Below are positions 52,901 to 64,000 of a stretch of 64,000 nucleotides of DNA, piece by piece (positions within the stretch are counted from its first letter, which is position 1; every line of letters begins with the position of its first letter). The notes beneath the pieces are model-generated. The model made no database searches, was not told the origin of the DNA, and saw only the letters and a program-made list of their open reading frames with translations. The stretch is from assembly GCF_019097595.1 (NCBI RefSeq), contig NC_080734.1:17895392-17959391 (forward strand), given 5' to 3'. The position numbers were made by a program, and so were the translations under genes. The stretch is from Hemibagrus wyckioides (taxonomy: Eukaryota; Chordata; Actinopteri; Siluriformes; Bagridae).

Positions 52901-54132
52901 AGCACTGAGAGTTTCTATCCCCAATAATTTGGCATGACTACATGCTTAAGTTGAAGTCCTCGACATGTCTCAGCAACCTGGAAAACTTCAAACTTTACAG
53001 GACACGCACACCCACATATCATATATCTCACAGATGCTTTTGGAAATATCTGGTCAATAAACAGGTCAGGTGGTTAGCCTTAAGAGAAACATGATCCCGA
53101 TGTCAATTTAATCAGACCATTTCAAATGATTAACAAGAAACATAAATATCCTCTCATAAAGCCTCGGATCGATCCTCGCGCTCCGGGCTACTCATTCTCC
53201 AATCTAGTACAAGAGCCTGTCATTAAAGCACAACATATCCTACCCCTGGGGGGAAAAAAACGCTTCTGAGGTAACAGCGATCCATCATATTACTGCAGCA
53301 CCTTCGTGTGCACTTGGAATAATGAATACATTGTGCTCCATCTCTAAGTGGTGTCTTAAAGGGGGAATCACAAGAGAGACATAAATATGTACAAAAAAAA
53401 CAATAAAAAATAAACAAAAGCAGCTTGGTTCTTCGTACATGTGGTGGTTGTGTTGTGTTACAGGTTTACAAATCTAGCCTGCTCAGCTCTGAGAGAATAG
53501 GTGAGTGTGTGTGTGCGTGTGTACGCATGTCTACTAGCAGCCTCAGAAAACAAGCGGCTCTGTCTGCAGGCAAAGAACAGCAAGAAAAACTATTTTTGCT
53601 CAGTTTTATCATCCCCGATCTTAATCACATGACACATGACCTCGGCGTGTATGCGCACTCCAGCGAGTATGTGTATTCTCTTTGTTGCCAGCTGTTCAGC
53701 TGTGTCAGTCTGGTGCCAACTAATAGAAGCACAGCTTCACAAATATACTAACACACTTCGTACATATTTGTACATACTTAATATTTGTACATAAACGGTA
53801 TGGAGTAAAACAGTACTGATACTTTAAATGTCATCACGCCCCAACGTTAGGTGTGAGAGGATGGAGACTACATGGTGTCCCTTTAGGGCAAAGACTCAGA
53901 GAGTAACACAGAGAGAACTGTATGATCAGTAAGAGGGGAAAATTCAGGCACGCTTTTTTCCTTCCCTTTGCTTATTTATTTGTTGTCTGATTTGCTGGAA
54001 AACTGATTTATCCCATTTGCAAACTGTATTTCTGTTTCCATGCACTATTCTACCTTCAGTACATTTCACACCAAGACAAGACATGATCATTTTGCATTAT
54101 AGTCAGTCAGCTAGAGTATGTTTAGCAGCCTA

Positions 54133-54668
54133 CACCGATCAGGCATAACACTTTGAGCAGTGACAGGTGAAGTGAATAAGACTGATCTCCTCATCATGGC
54201 ACCTGTTAGTGGGTGGGATATATTAGGCAGCAAGTGAACATTTTGTCCTCAAAGTTGATGTGTTAGAAGCAGGAAAAATGGACAAGTGTAAGGATTTGAG
54301 CGAGTTTGATGAAGGACCAAATTGTGATGGCTAGACCACTGGATCAGAGCATCTCCAAAACTGCAGCTCTTGTGGGGTGTTCCCAGTCTGCAGTGGTCAG
54401 TATCTATCAAAAGTGGTCCAAGGAAGGAACAGTGGTGAACCGGAGACAGGGTCATGGGTGGCCAAGGCTCGTTGATGCACGTGGGGAGAGAAGGCTGGCC
54501 CGTGTGATCCGATCCAACAGACGAGCTACTGTTGATCAAATTGCTGAAGAAGTTAATGCTGGTTTTGATAGAAAGGGGTCAGAATACACAGTGCAGGACT
54601 GTTTTGGTAGCAAAATGTGGACCAACACAATATTAGGCAGGTGGTCACAATGTTATGCCTGGTCAGTG
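54133..54668 (+). mobile_element. 536-bp miniature Tc1 with terminal inverted repeats
   Basis: Flanked by TA. The 18-bp ends (CACCGATCAGGCATAACA and the reverse of TGTTATGCCTGGTCAGTG) differ at two positions. The interior keeps the N-terminal, DNA-binding part of a Tc1-like transposase and lacks the catalytic part, so it could only be mobilised by enzyme supplied elsewhere. Confidence 0.88.
54306..54600 (+). pseudogene. N-terminal fragment of a Tc1-like transposase
   Basis: Helix-turn-helix region only: [64 protein letters not shown]. The frame then runs into the deletion junction near 54580 and the terminal repeat. No catalytic residues remain. Confidence 0.85.
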
Positions 54669-55086
54669 TAACATAACCCCTTTATTGAGCCCACAACCCT
54701 GTACCAGTAATATGCTGGGAGAATAGATCATATGTTATTTTACTTAGCGTGCTTTATGATGTTTTGAACACATTCTTGAATACTCAGTAAACATCTATAA
54801 ATATACAGCCAAGAAATTTATTACACACACAGTCACATTTTTAACTTTTTTTCTGCCTGTGAAATCCAAATTCTTACATTCAGCAATATTAATACAGCAA
54901 AAATAATGAGGTTAGATTCTTTTTTTTTTTTTTTTCACTTTGTGGGTGAATTCGGCTTAACAGCCTCATTATAGGCTAGTTCATGTGATTTGTAAGTTTC
55001 GCCCTAAGCTAGCACTGTCCCTTCTCTTCTCCCAGACCAAGAGAACCTGAAGACACTCCATTGTTGTGTGTCTGCTGTCCAAATAG

Positions 55087-55101
55087 CATGTGTGTGTGTG
55101 T

Positions 55102-55138
<37 letters not shown>
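55087..55138. repeat. (TG)n microsatellite
   Basis: Two TG runs split by a single GAG. Confidence 0.95.
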
Positions 55139-55139
<1 letters not shown>

Positions 55140-55654
55140 CTGTGGGTTCATTCAGATGCACTCTGAAATTGTTTGAAAAGCTGGTACAGTCGAAAAATGG
55201 AAGAAAAAAACAAACAAAAATATCAGTTAGATGTTTTCAGCTGATGTTGTTTTGTTAGCTGTATTTAAATGGCGATGTGTAACATTGTGTAATTGTTTAA
55301 GAAAGGCGGTTGTGTTGGTTCGAGAGCGAGGCCACTGCAGTTGCAGTCGAGCCATAACGTAAACAAACGTGACTCGATTATCTTAGTCAAATATTCATGA
55401 ACAAATATTTATCACCAGAAATAAAAACCCAATAAGCATAGTGTGTTAAAAACGACATGCATCAGACTTTGGCTCTAAACTCAAAATTTTAATTCCACAG
55501 AGCATTGCACTGCCATCCTGATTCATTAGATATCATTCAAATCAAATCAGATAATAATGATGGATTTAACTGAGCAGAAGTGGAACAGTGGCGCAGTGAA
55601 TATCATTATCACCTCAGAGCTACAGAGTTCCTGCTTTCTGAGCTCAGTTCATAT

Positions 55655-55770
55655 TATACACACACACACACACACACACAAATACATACACATAGATACA
55701 CAGATATTATCCACACACACAATCCACATACAAACTATTCACCCCCCCCACACACACTAGCCACATATAC

Positions 55771-55803
<33 letters not shown>

Positions 55804-55975
55804 GACACACACTATCCACACACACAAATACATACAAATTAATCACATACACAAGCCACATTCACATTATACAAACACACACACACACACACACACACAT
55901 ACACATATATACACAGATACTATCCACACACACAATCCACATACAAACTATTCACCCCCCCCCCACACACACACA
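55655..55975. repeat. CA-rich cluster with an internal duplicated segment
   Basis: Several (CA)n runs, a short (TA)n and C-runs. A segment of about 80 bp (near 55686-55755) is repeated near 55905-55975 with ATCCACACACACAATCCACA shared. Confidence 0.9.
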
Positions 55976-57009
55976 TAATATTAGCATCAATATTTGACCT
56001 CTTTCAAAGGGGCTACTTCATTTAGTGCTGATGCTGTAAACATCCATGTTCACTCGATATCACAAACCTGAGTGAAAAAAATGAATAAGTGGAAAAACAA
56101 CAACCAAAAAAAAAAGCAATACTATACCGACTAGAACTATAACTAAAAAAAAATAGAAATGCAAAACCCCAAAAATAGAAGAACGGAAACAGAAGTGTCG
56201 GCCTACACTGAATATCAGGTCATATGCGGAATTTGAGAAATGATGTTTACAAAAGTGGTGCACGTGATAATTACAGGTAATTGAATAATTGCCTAATAAT
56301 GCCAGAATGCAGAATGTTTGTGTTTAAACAGCAAACCTGTCAGCCATTTTATAGACACTCCCTCACAAACCCTTCACCCTGCCTGCTGCTAACGCCTCAG
56401 CTTAGCGTGTAATATGGACTTATTACGAACAAAATACGTCAGCGACTGCACTCGTGACCATTCTTATAAAATGTTATGACCTGGATTTTGTATGTTTACA
56501 GTTGCTTGAAAGTAATGTCATGACTATACATGCTAATGCTACTCTCAAACATCATTCAAATCTTATTCAGCTCCACCTACTTAATGAAAAAGACCTACAT
56601 TTTTTTTATTGAGAAATCTTACCCAATGCACCTTTAACCCATCAACTGGCTAAAAATATTCCATAATGTAATGAAATCCATCTTCCAAACAAGGAGTTTG
56701 GACTCATCATACATCAGACACAACCACTCTGGGAGACAAACTGCAAGGAGAAATATAGGTCAAGTTCTGCAAAAACATCCTTCACCACATCTTGGCCAAC
56801 CAAAACATGTTAAACGATTTCCCACCGTCCTTCTTCATGCTGAGAAAACTCTCAGACTCCATTCCCACTTATGCCTATCCCATCCCCAATTATACCACCA
56901 TGTGCCATGTCCACACCAGTACGCAGAAACTGATGCCCTCAAACACATTTTAGACATACACATTCACCAAAACACACTCCAGCATCAGCTACAACATCAA
57001 GGGGCAGCA

Positions 57010-57790
57010 TCAGTGCCAGGGATGGCAGCAGGATTTACAAGTTAAGATCGCAAAGCTGGATCTATCATTGGACACAAACTGGAGATGTTTGTGAGTGAGC
57101 GAGGAACAGGAGGTCACCGGACAAACTGCTCTCCATCATGGAAAATCCGCCTCACCTGTTTAATACACTACAGAGTCAGCGGAGCTCATGCTCCAAAAGA
57201 CTCATTCAGATTCATTGCCACAGACATCACAGAGTGCATCGCAGTTTGTTGTGAAAGGGGCCGCATACCACTCAGGGTGCCCAAGCTGACCCCTGTGCAC
57301 CACCAAAAGTGCCTACAGTGGGCATGTGAGCATCAGAACTGGACCATGGAGCAATGGAAGAAGGTGGTCTGGTCTGATGAATCACATTTTCTTTTATATC
57401 ACGTGGATGGCCGGGTGCATGTGCTTCTCTTACCTGGGGAACACATGGCACCAGGATGCTCTATAGGAAGAAGGCGAGCCAGCTGAGGCAGTGTTATGCT
57501 TTGGGCAATGTTCTGCTGGGAAACCTTGGGTCCTGCCATCCATGTGGATGTTACTTTGGCACGTCCCACCTACCTAAGCATTGTTGCAGACCATGTACAC
57601 CCTTTCACAGAAACGGTATTCCCTGATGGCTGTGGCCTCTTTCAGCAGAATAATGGCCTCCAAATTCCCCGGATCTCAATCCCATCCAGCATCTGTGGGA
57701 TCTGCTGGACAAACAACTCCGATCCATGGAGGCTCCACCTCACAACTTAAAGGATTAAAGGATCTGCTGCTAACATCTTAGTGCCAGATA
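57010..57790 (+). mobile_element. Tc1-like relic with deleted C-terminal part
   Basis: Plus-strand transposase pieces: KDSFRFIATDITE, QWACEHQNWTMEQWKKVVWS, DESHFLLYHVDGRVHVLLLP, GSVMLWAMFCWETLGPAIHV, FPDGCGLFQQNNG. The second catalytic region is then lost by a deletion; only HGGSTSQLKGLKDLLLTS follows in another frame. A TGA after RRRAS also breaks it. Confidence 0.85.
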
Positions 57791-58456
57791 CCACAGCACA
57801 TCTTCAGGGATCTAGTGGAGTCCATGCCTCGATGGATCTATCTATCTATCTATCTTACAGCCTTGAAAACTCCAAGTTACAGCACACACCAAAATGAATA
57901 AATAATTAATTGGACATGGTAAATTTACAGAATAAATAAACTACTACAGCCTAGCTGATTACCTGATTAAAGTTAAAAAACCAAAAACAAAACAACTGAA
58001 ACCACAATCAGACAACAGATCAACACAATATCCTTATCTTTCATCCTGCACCAAATACGACTACACAACCATCAAGCACGCTTTTCTCCACACAATAAAC
58101 ACAAACACATGCACCGTTATGCTCTTGTCAATTTAGTCCCAGAGTTCACCAGATTATCAGCAAATTATGTAAATAACTGACAAAATATTACTACAGTAAA
58201 AGCTAATCTCATGAATATTAATGCAAATGTGTAACAGAAGCATAATATATGTGTAAATATCTCTCACACAAATGTAATATAGGCATATATGAGTTTATAC
58301 GCATATGTTTGCTTGCTTATTTATTACATTTTTTACTCTTTTAACACCATTATTACCATTGACACCTTTTGTTTACTTTTCTCACTTGATGCTTTATGAG
58401 CAGCTGCCGCAATGCATGGCAATAAAACATTTTGTTATTTGATTGGTGAGAAAAAG

Positions 58457-58459
<3 letters not shown>

Positions 58460-58503
<44 letters not shown>
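58460..58503. repeat. (GA)21 microsatellite
   Basis: Uninterrupted after the first units. Confidence 0.97.
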
Positions 58504-58506
<3 letters not shown>

Positions 58507-58987
58507 TTTATCTCATTCATTCATTTAGGTCCACTGGTGTCATTCGCACCTTATAAATCTCCATAGTTGGTCACCTGAGCTGAGGTCAATGTCCACTTAG
58601 TTGAGTGTGTAAAAACTGAGAATGTTCAGCATATAAAAGTGCTGATAATGAGATCCCTGAGTAAAATATCAGCTTATATTTAGATGTTTTTCTGCTCTGT
58701 TCCTTACTCATAAAACCCATAATGTACACGTGTCTGTTCTTCGGTCACTCGTGATGTTTTTGCCAGTGTTCATGTTTGCCTATTTTTCTCTTCTTTTTGC
58801 CCTTAAGCATGATCTAAATGGTCTTGAGTGTTCATGTACACCTCAGTATACAAGTCGACTGTATTCAGCTTGTGTTTAGACTATGGGTTGCTCAGACTGT
58901 CTCTTTTATTGTACCCCAGCTGATAGTCTCCTGATTCCTCAGTCGTCTTACTTCTGGGAAAACTGCAGTCCAGAAAGATTCAGTCCC

Positions 58988-59168
58988 CTGTGATGAAGTG
59001 GTAGCTTAATGGTTAAGCTGTTGGCCTTCTCTTCAGATGGTTGTGAGATCAAATCCCTGGACCACCATATTACCACTGCTGGACCCTTGAGCAAGAGCCT
59101 TAACCCTCATTTGCTCGGATGTAAATGTAAGCTGCTCTGGGTTTCTGCCAAATGCTGTAAATGAAAGC
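58988..59168 (+). mobile_element. second SINE type, V-SINE-like
   Basis: A tRNA-like head (GTAGCTTAATGGTTAAGCTG, GAGATCAAATCCC) is followed by a tail GCTCTGGGTTTCTGCCAAAT and GCTGTAAATG, resembling the conserved end of fish HE1/Mermaid-type V-SINEs. Family name from memory. Confidence 0.7.
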
Positions 59169-59498
59169 ACTTTAGCTTAAAAAAGTACCTTTTAATATAG
59201 TTGTCATCAACAAAGATGTTCTAGTTAAGTAAGAGAATATTTATTCCGACACAGTCATCACTCAACACTTACAGTGCAGTCTGGAAAATGCTGCCATTGT
59301 TTATTGTGTATTGTCAACTACCTGCTGATGCTAATATTATCCTGTATTAATTTGTACAGCTGCACAGCTGCTGGTTTGAGCAAGTTGGGTGTCTTGGATT
59401 GACCATTTTAGTTAGGTCATTTGGTTAGTTTATATTATTTTACATTAAGATTTGGTTAATGCTTCCACTGGACAATAATGCAACCCAGCATTTTTACT

Positions 59499-59612
<114 letters not shown>

Positions 59613-60394
59613 TCTTATAGAAAACATTCTAGATGTTTTCTGAATGGACATTGCTTTGACTTTGTTTATTTGTAATTTTTAAGATTGGTATTAATTTTTT
59701 TGTAGTTAGAATATAGTAGCAGCAGAGTATAAACAACCACTTCCATTTTAGTTACTGCTGCTGAAATGCAAAGGCAAGGCTAATTTGATCAGTTAAAATA
59801 ATGCGAGCTTGCTAAACAGACACCCACAAGCTGCTGGCAAATATATCCTTCCAGGTTGCTTCCTCTAGATATCTACCAAGAACAGTAAAGAGCCACTCCA
59901 TCTTTCAGATCAAACCAGAACAGAACCTCATCCTGACATGTTTACCATGGTGGTTTCACTATGATTCAGTGAACCTTGCTCACGGAAGTCTCGTGATTAA
60001 ACGGTGGGGAATTCCACGTGTTCAGGTAGAAATGAGGATGTGTCTTATCAAGAGGAAAAATGTTTTCATGAATAAATAACAAATCTATTCAGTATGCACT
60101 CTACTGAGAGGAATTTATTGTCTTGTTCTATTCTCTATAAATTCTCTATAAATGTACTTAATTATACATTTATACTAAATAAATGGTCATAACAATGCAA
60201 AGTATGCACGTTTTACTTTATTCCTGTTTCCGATCAGAAAAATGTTCGATAATAGTCGTACCAATTATGTACTTGTATGAAGACACATTGTTTAAAGCCA
60301 TTTAAATTCCCACCATCAGTTTTGACCTCATAAAGACTTTCCAAATATCATGAAATGTTGCTGCACAACAAAAGATTTCTGGGATCTAAGCTAA

Positions 60395-60605
60395 AGTTAA
60401 GTGGCCTTTATTGTATTTGTCACATATACATTACTGCACAGTGAAATTCTTTATTCACATATCCCATCTTTGCAGGGAGCACATGGGCTGCCCCTGAAGG
60501 GGGGGTTTGGGTTGGTGCTGGTTGGGGGTCTTGCTCAAGGGCCCAAAGGTCTTCTGATCAACAACCCAGAGCTTTAACCACTTAAGCTACCACCACCCCT
60601 TCAAA
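60395..60605 (-). mobile_element. tRNA-derived SINE, minus strand
   Basis: Reverse complement of the intron 16 family: TTACTGCACAGTGAAATTCT marks the tail, GCTCAAGGGCCC the middle and AACCACTTAAGCTACC the A-box side. Confidence 0.85.
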
Positions 60606-60779
60606 GACTATACTTTGCCGAGCTGGGGCTACTTGCAAGGCATGGATGCTCGGTAAGGCGTGGCACTTGCCCATTTGTGGAGAGTGTACCTGACGCTACC
60701 TTGACCACAGCTATGTGAATGCCTGATTGTCACATTTACATATGTTTCTTCCCCAAACTGTTACCCTGTGCTCAAAGTG

Positions 60780-60940
60780 AAGACCATCAACACATGCTTT
60801 CATGCCAAGGATGGTGTTGCTTGCAGAGAACCTTGACCTCAACCCCACTGAACACATTTGAGATGAACTGGAACACTGACTGAACCCCAGACCTCCTCAC
60901 TCTTACTACATCAGTATCTCACTAATGCTCTTGAACAATG
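60780..60940 (+). mobile_element. small Tc1-like fragment
   Basis: Shares the AACTGGAACAC...TGAACCCCAGACCTCCTCACTC stretch with the 16.4-16.5 kb fragment (only the common 20-base core TGAACCCCAGACCTCCTCAC is quoted). No ends or frame remain. Confidence 0.6.
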
Positions 60941-63900
60941 GAGTCAGTAGAAAAGATTTTCATTTGCACGCTTTCCATTGCTTATGTGATTTTTGTAAAG
61001 GAGAATGTTTTTTGTAAGCTTTAATAATAATCGAACATGTTCCTTGTTCAGAACATGGACTTGAAGGTTGGAGTATAAAGAGGATGATAACAGTGAGGAT
61101 GAGTTCGATCATACTGAAGAGTGGCCCAATAATGCAGGAACTGAGGAAGAGTCATTTTAATTAGGGCTGTATGAATATTGTTTACTATTGTTATTTAACC
61201 TAACATGTTAGATTGTCTCATCAACCCATGTTTTGATTTATATTTACCATAAATGGGGCATTTTTACTGTCTCTGTAGATAATCATTATATAAATGCCTT
61301 AATTCAGCTCTGGTACAGAGTGCCACCTTCAGAAATGCCAAAAATAGTTGAGACACTTGTCCTAGGAATTCCCTATAGATACAGAAAACCAGATCGAAAC
61401 AAACCAGATCAAGAAACCCAGCAAATCTTGGACAAAGGTTCTGTAAGATATATACATTATTTAAAGGTTTCTTTTTTTTTTGGGTTGATTGTGAGAATTA
61501 ACATAGACAGTTCGATAAGTTCATATTTTATTTGTCATCATACACAAGACTGACTTGCAGTGAAATTCTTTTTTACGACTGTATAGAAAAGAACTTGAGA
61601 TCAAGTCAAGATCTGAAAATAAAAATGAAAATAAAATAAAACTCTTTTCTTTTCAAAATCATTAAGTTGTGAACCAGATACATTAATTACAGACTTTCTC
61701 ATACATCTTCATGGGCCACAGGCAGCTGAAATAAGTTCTCTGATTATGTAGTAACCCTGGGTGGCCTTTCAGTTGCGACTCCTTTTTTAGTACGTATTTG
61801 CTATTTTGCCACTGGAAGTGCAGCTTTGCTCTTGGTAATTTCAATCGCACAGATATTGTGACAGCTGTGACCCCACTTTTGAGTAGACACTTGGCAGGTT
61901 TTTACTGTAATATGAAGCTTTTGTATAGGACAGCTCACAGAAACTCGTGGGCAGCTTTCAGGAAAATTCCTACCTCAGCTTCAACTTGCAACTTGCAATA
62001 AAAGGCTTGAACTAGCCCTTTGAAAAAAAAATGTAAGGTCATAGGAAGTTATAGATGTATTTTTCCTTTTCTGTCTTTTTTTTTTTTTAATAGTATTTCT
62101 GATTTGCAGGATCAGCAGTACACAGTCATTATGGGGAAAAAGACGTAACGGGAAAGTTATTTAGAGATAAAACCTATTGTTAATGTTTACACTGCTAATT
62201 TCCTTTTATTTGTTCCTATACTTTTGGAAATGAACTTAGCGGTCATCATGTTCTAAGTAAACATCAGCGACTAAAAGCTGAAATTCTCATCTATTGTCTC
62301 CTATTTATGTTTTAATCCCGAACACAAATGCCTTCGATGGATATATATGCAAAAAAAAAAATTAAAAAAATAAAATTGCAATATTTTCAGAGGGGACTGT
62401 ATCCTGAGTGAATAAAACAAATCATTGCTTTGTTAATAAACAGGATCTCGCTATTTCAGGGGATGAAAACTATGTGTGTGGGGGGAAATCTAAATCTCCT
62501 CTTGGCTGCTTTGTAATTGTTCCACCATTTGTTTAATTAGAAGATCGAGCAAAAGGATGGAGATGCTGAAACACAAAGACAGTGTTGGCAATAAATTGTG
62601 TGCTTTGAACGGAGGGAAATACAGTCAGGAGAGGGAGAATTCAGACTCTATGTCAGGACTTTGCTCTCGTTAAAAAGGGCATTGTTTTCATGTGCCTCTT
62701 TCTTACAGTTCCTCAAATGGCAAAAAGGAGGTATGTCAACATTACAAGCTATCTATAATCTTCAAAAAATGGCAAATTATCATGCATGTATTTAGTCAAC
62801 TAGATTTTATCCTTTCTTTGGAATTCATGGCAGTATGAGAGAAAATCTGTTACTCAAAAATAAAATAATGCTTAATTTCCATAATAGCCCAGCTTTTGCA
62901 CATTTACACAAAGGTTAACGGAACAAATACTGCTACACCAGGATACCGCGGAATTGCCGAACTCAAATGGAATTACAGCTTTATTTTCATTTCACCAAAC
63001 GGCGGTGCAATCTAGACGCAAGGCCGCAATCGAAGGCACCCATTCATTCATATGCGCAATATTTTCTCCCATATTTCTCATACACTTCAACGGCTTCTGT
63101 GGTTACAGTAATGAGAGACTAATGAAAAACAAGAAAGAAAAAAATAAAACAGCGTAGTATTCCAGAGGCAGAATTTTTAACTCACGGGACTGGATGTGAT
63201 TCCGAACGTATGATAGCACAATTGCAGTTTCCTTTAATTGTGTCTCCTTTTCAGCATGTTTAAAAACCCCCCACTTTCCACATCGATGCCTTGAACAGTT
63301 CTCATACGCCAGGCTGCGTGACACCATTTGGCAGCTGTAAAACTGTCATTTTGATTTGTAAATGCGTCGACATTTGCCAAAGATAATCAAGTTTGAAAAC
63401 AATGCTCTTTAAGAACACGTTGGCTCAGTTTTTGTGGTAAATACAGCCTGACATCATGCAGTCTGGCAAAAACACCTGCCAGATCCCAACAAACCAAACC
63501 AGTATCTAAAGGTTTTTTTGGTTTTGTAATCACTATTAACATCGTGACAGCATGTGAAACAACATTCATTTCAAGGCTTGTTTTATTTGCGATCAAATAA
63601 ATATGGCTATAATATTATATAATTAATGCTATACACCTTAAAGCCGGCTTTCTATATATTTTTTAAACAATAATAGCTATTCTAATGTGTTAATTTGATT
63701 CGACGACCTCAGTGAAATCTCTCCATCTCAGTGTTCTGCTATAGGTCAATGGTCCACCATTTTTCACTCAATTGATTAAACCTTTACTGCCATATAAAAA
63801 GTAACTGTTAAAAACCAAGATGTGGCCTTTCTCCAACATCTGATGACCAGATGGTTCGGTTTTTCCAGCTTAGAGGAATAAACATGGAGAGAGTTGTTTT

Positions 63901-64000
63901 GCCAAAATATCTTTTACCTAAAGCTTAAACTAGCAGGGAAAAGAGGACTAAAATATAAAGGAGAAGAAGCAGAAAAGACATTTTCTTGATTTTGGAGATT
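60941..64000. other. intergenic, mostly unique sequence
   Basis: AT-rich, few recognised repeats. 62440-62600 and 62880-63140 have a balanced, low-repeat composition like conserved noncoding DNA, but conservation cannot be judged from one sequence. Confidence 0.5.

Larger units (their letters stand above)
54669..57009. other. intergenic, CA-rich and unique sequence
   Basis: TG and CA microsatellites at 55.1 and 55.65-55.98 kb. 55980-57009 is apparently unique; the ORF at 56671-57045 is histidine-rich without a known domain and runs into a Tc1 relic. Confidence 0.5.

Noticed and set aside
55557..55978. ORFs rich in THTHTH
   Set aside because: Translations of CA microsatellites.
56671..57045. 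124-codon histidine-rich ORF
   Set aside because: No known domain; its end overlaps a Tc1 relic.

Overview
This is a stretch of teleost fish genome built around one intact protein-coding gene: kit, the stem-cell-factor receptor tyrosine kinase. The gene is on the minus strand. Its start codon is at 46918 and its stop at 20067, with 21 coding exons. Fish origin is indicated by the protein, which resembles what I recall of zebrafish kita more than tetrapod KIT, and by the repeats: many Tc1/mariner relics, tRNA-derived SINEs, an L1/Tx1-like LINE and abundant microsatellites. A catfish-like host is possible but only a guess.

Layout. 1-16.8 kb: intergenic DNA downstream of kit, with four Tc1-like elements or relics (about 1.9-2.66, 4.6-5.75, 5.98-7.23 and 12.09-13.52 kb), a small Tc1 fragment, SINEs and microsatellites. 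16.8-20.07 kb: probable 3' UTR. 20.07-46.92 kb: the kit coding exons. The largest introns are intron 1 (5.9 kb), intron 15 (4.3 kb, with an L1/Tx1 relic and an array of 26 units of 30 bp), intron 9 (2.8 kb) and intron 16 (2.6 kb, with a long pentanucleotide array and a SINE). 46.92-47.2 kb: 5' UTR and promoter, with a GC box, alternating CA/TG tracts and a three-codon upstream ORF that overlaps the start codon. 47.45-64 kb: intergenic DNA upstream of kit, mainly Tc1 relics, a 536-bp deletion-derived miniature Tc1, (GATA)n arrays and one V-SINE-like copy. I recognise no second host gene.

The spliced frame is open throughout and encodes 977 aa (978 with the alternative exon 3 acceptor). The order is signal peptide, five Ig-like domains, transmembrane helix, juxtamembrane segment, and a kinase domain split by a short insert. 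All motifs needed for catalysis are present. Eleven exon lengths equal the human ones as I recall them, and all intron phases fit.

I found no convincing new biological system. The most unusual pattern is that tandem repeats lie directly against several kit splice sites, including a (TG)15 tract that serves as the acceptor tract of the activation-loop exon. Next are the intronic 30-bp minisatellite with higher-order structure and a full-length Tc1 element whose transposase has one visible in-frame stop.
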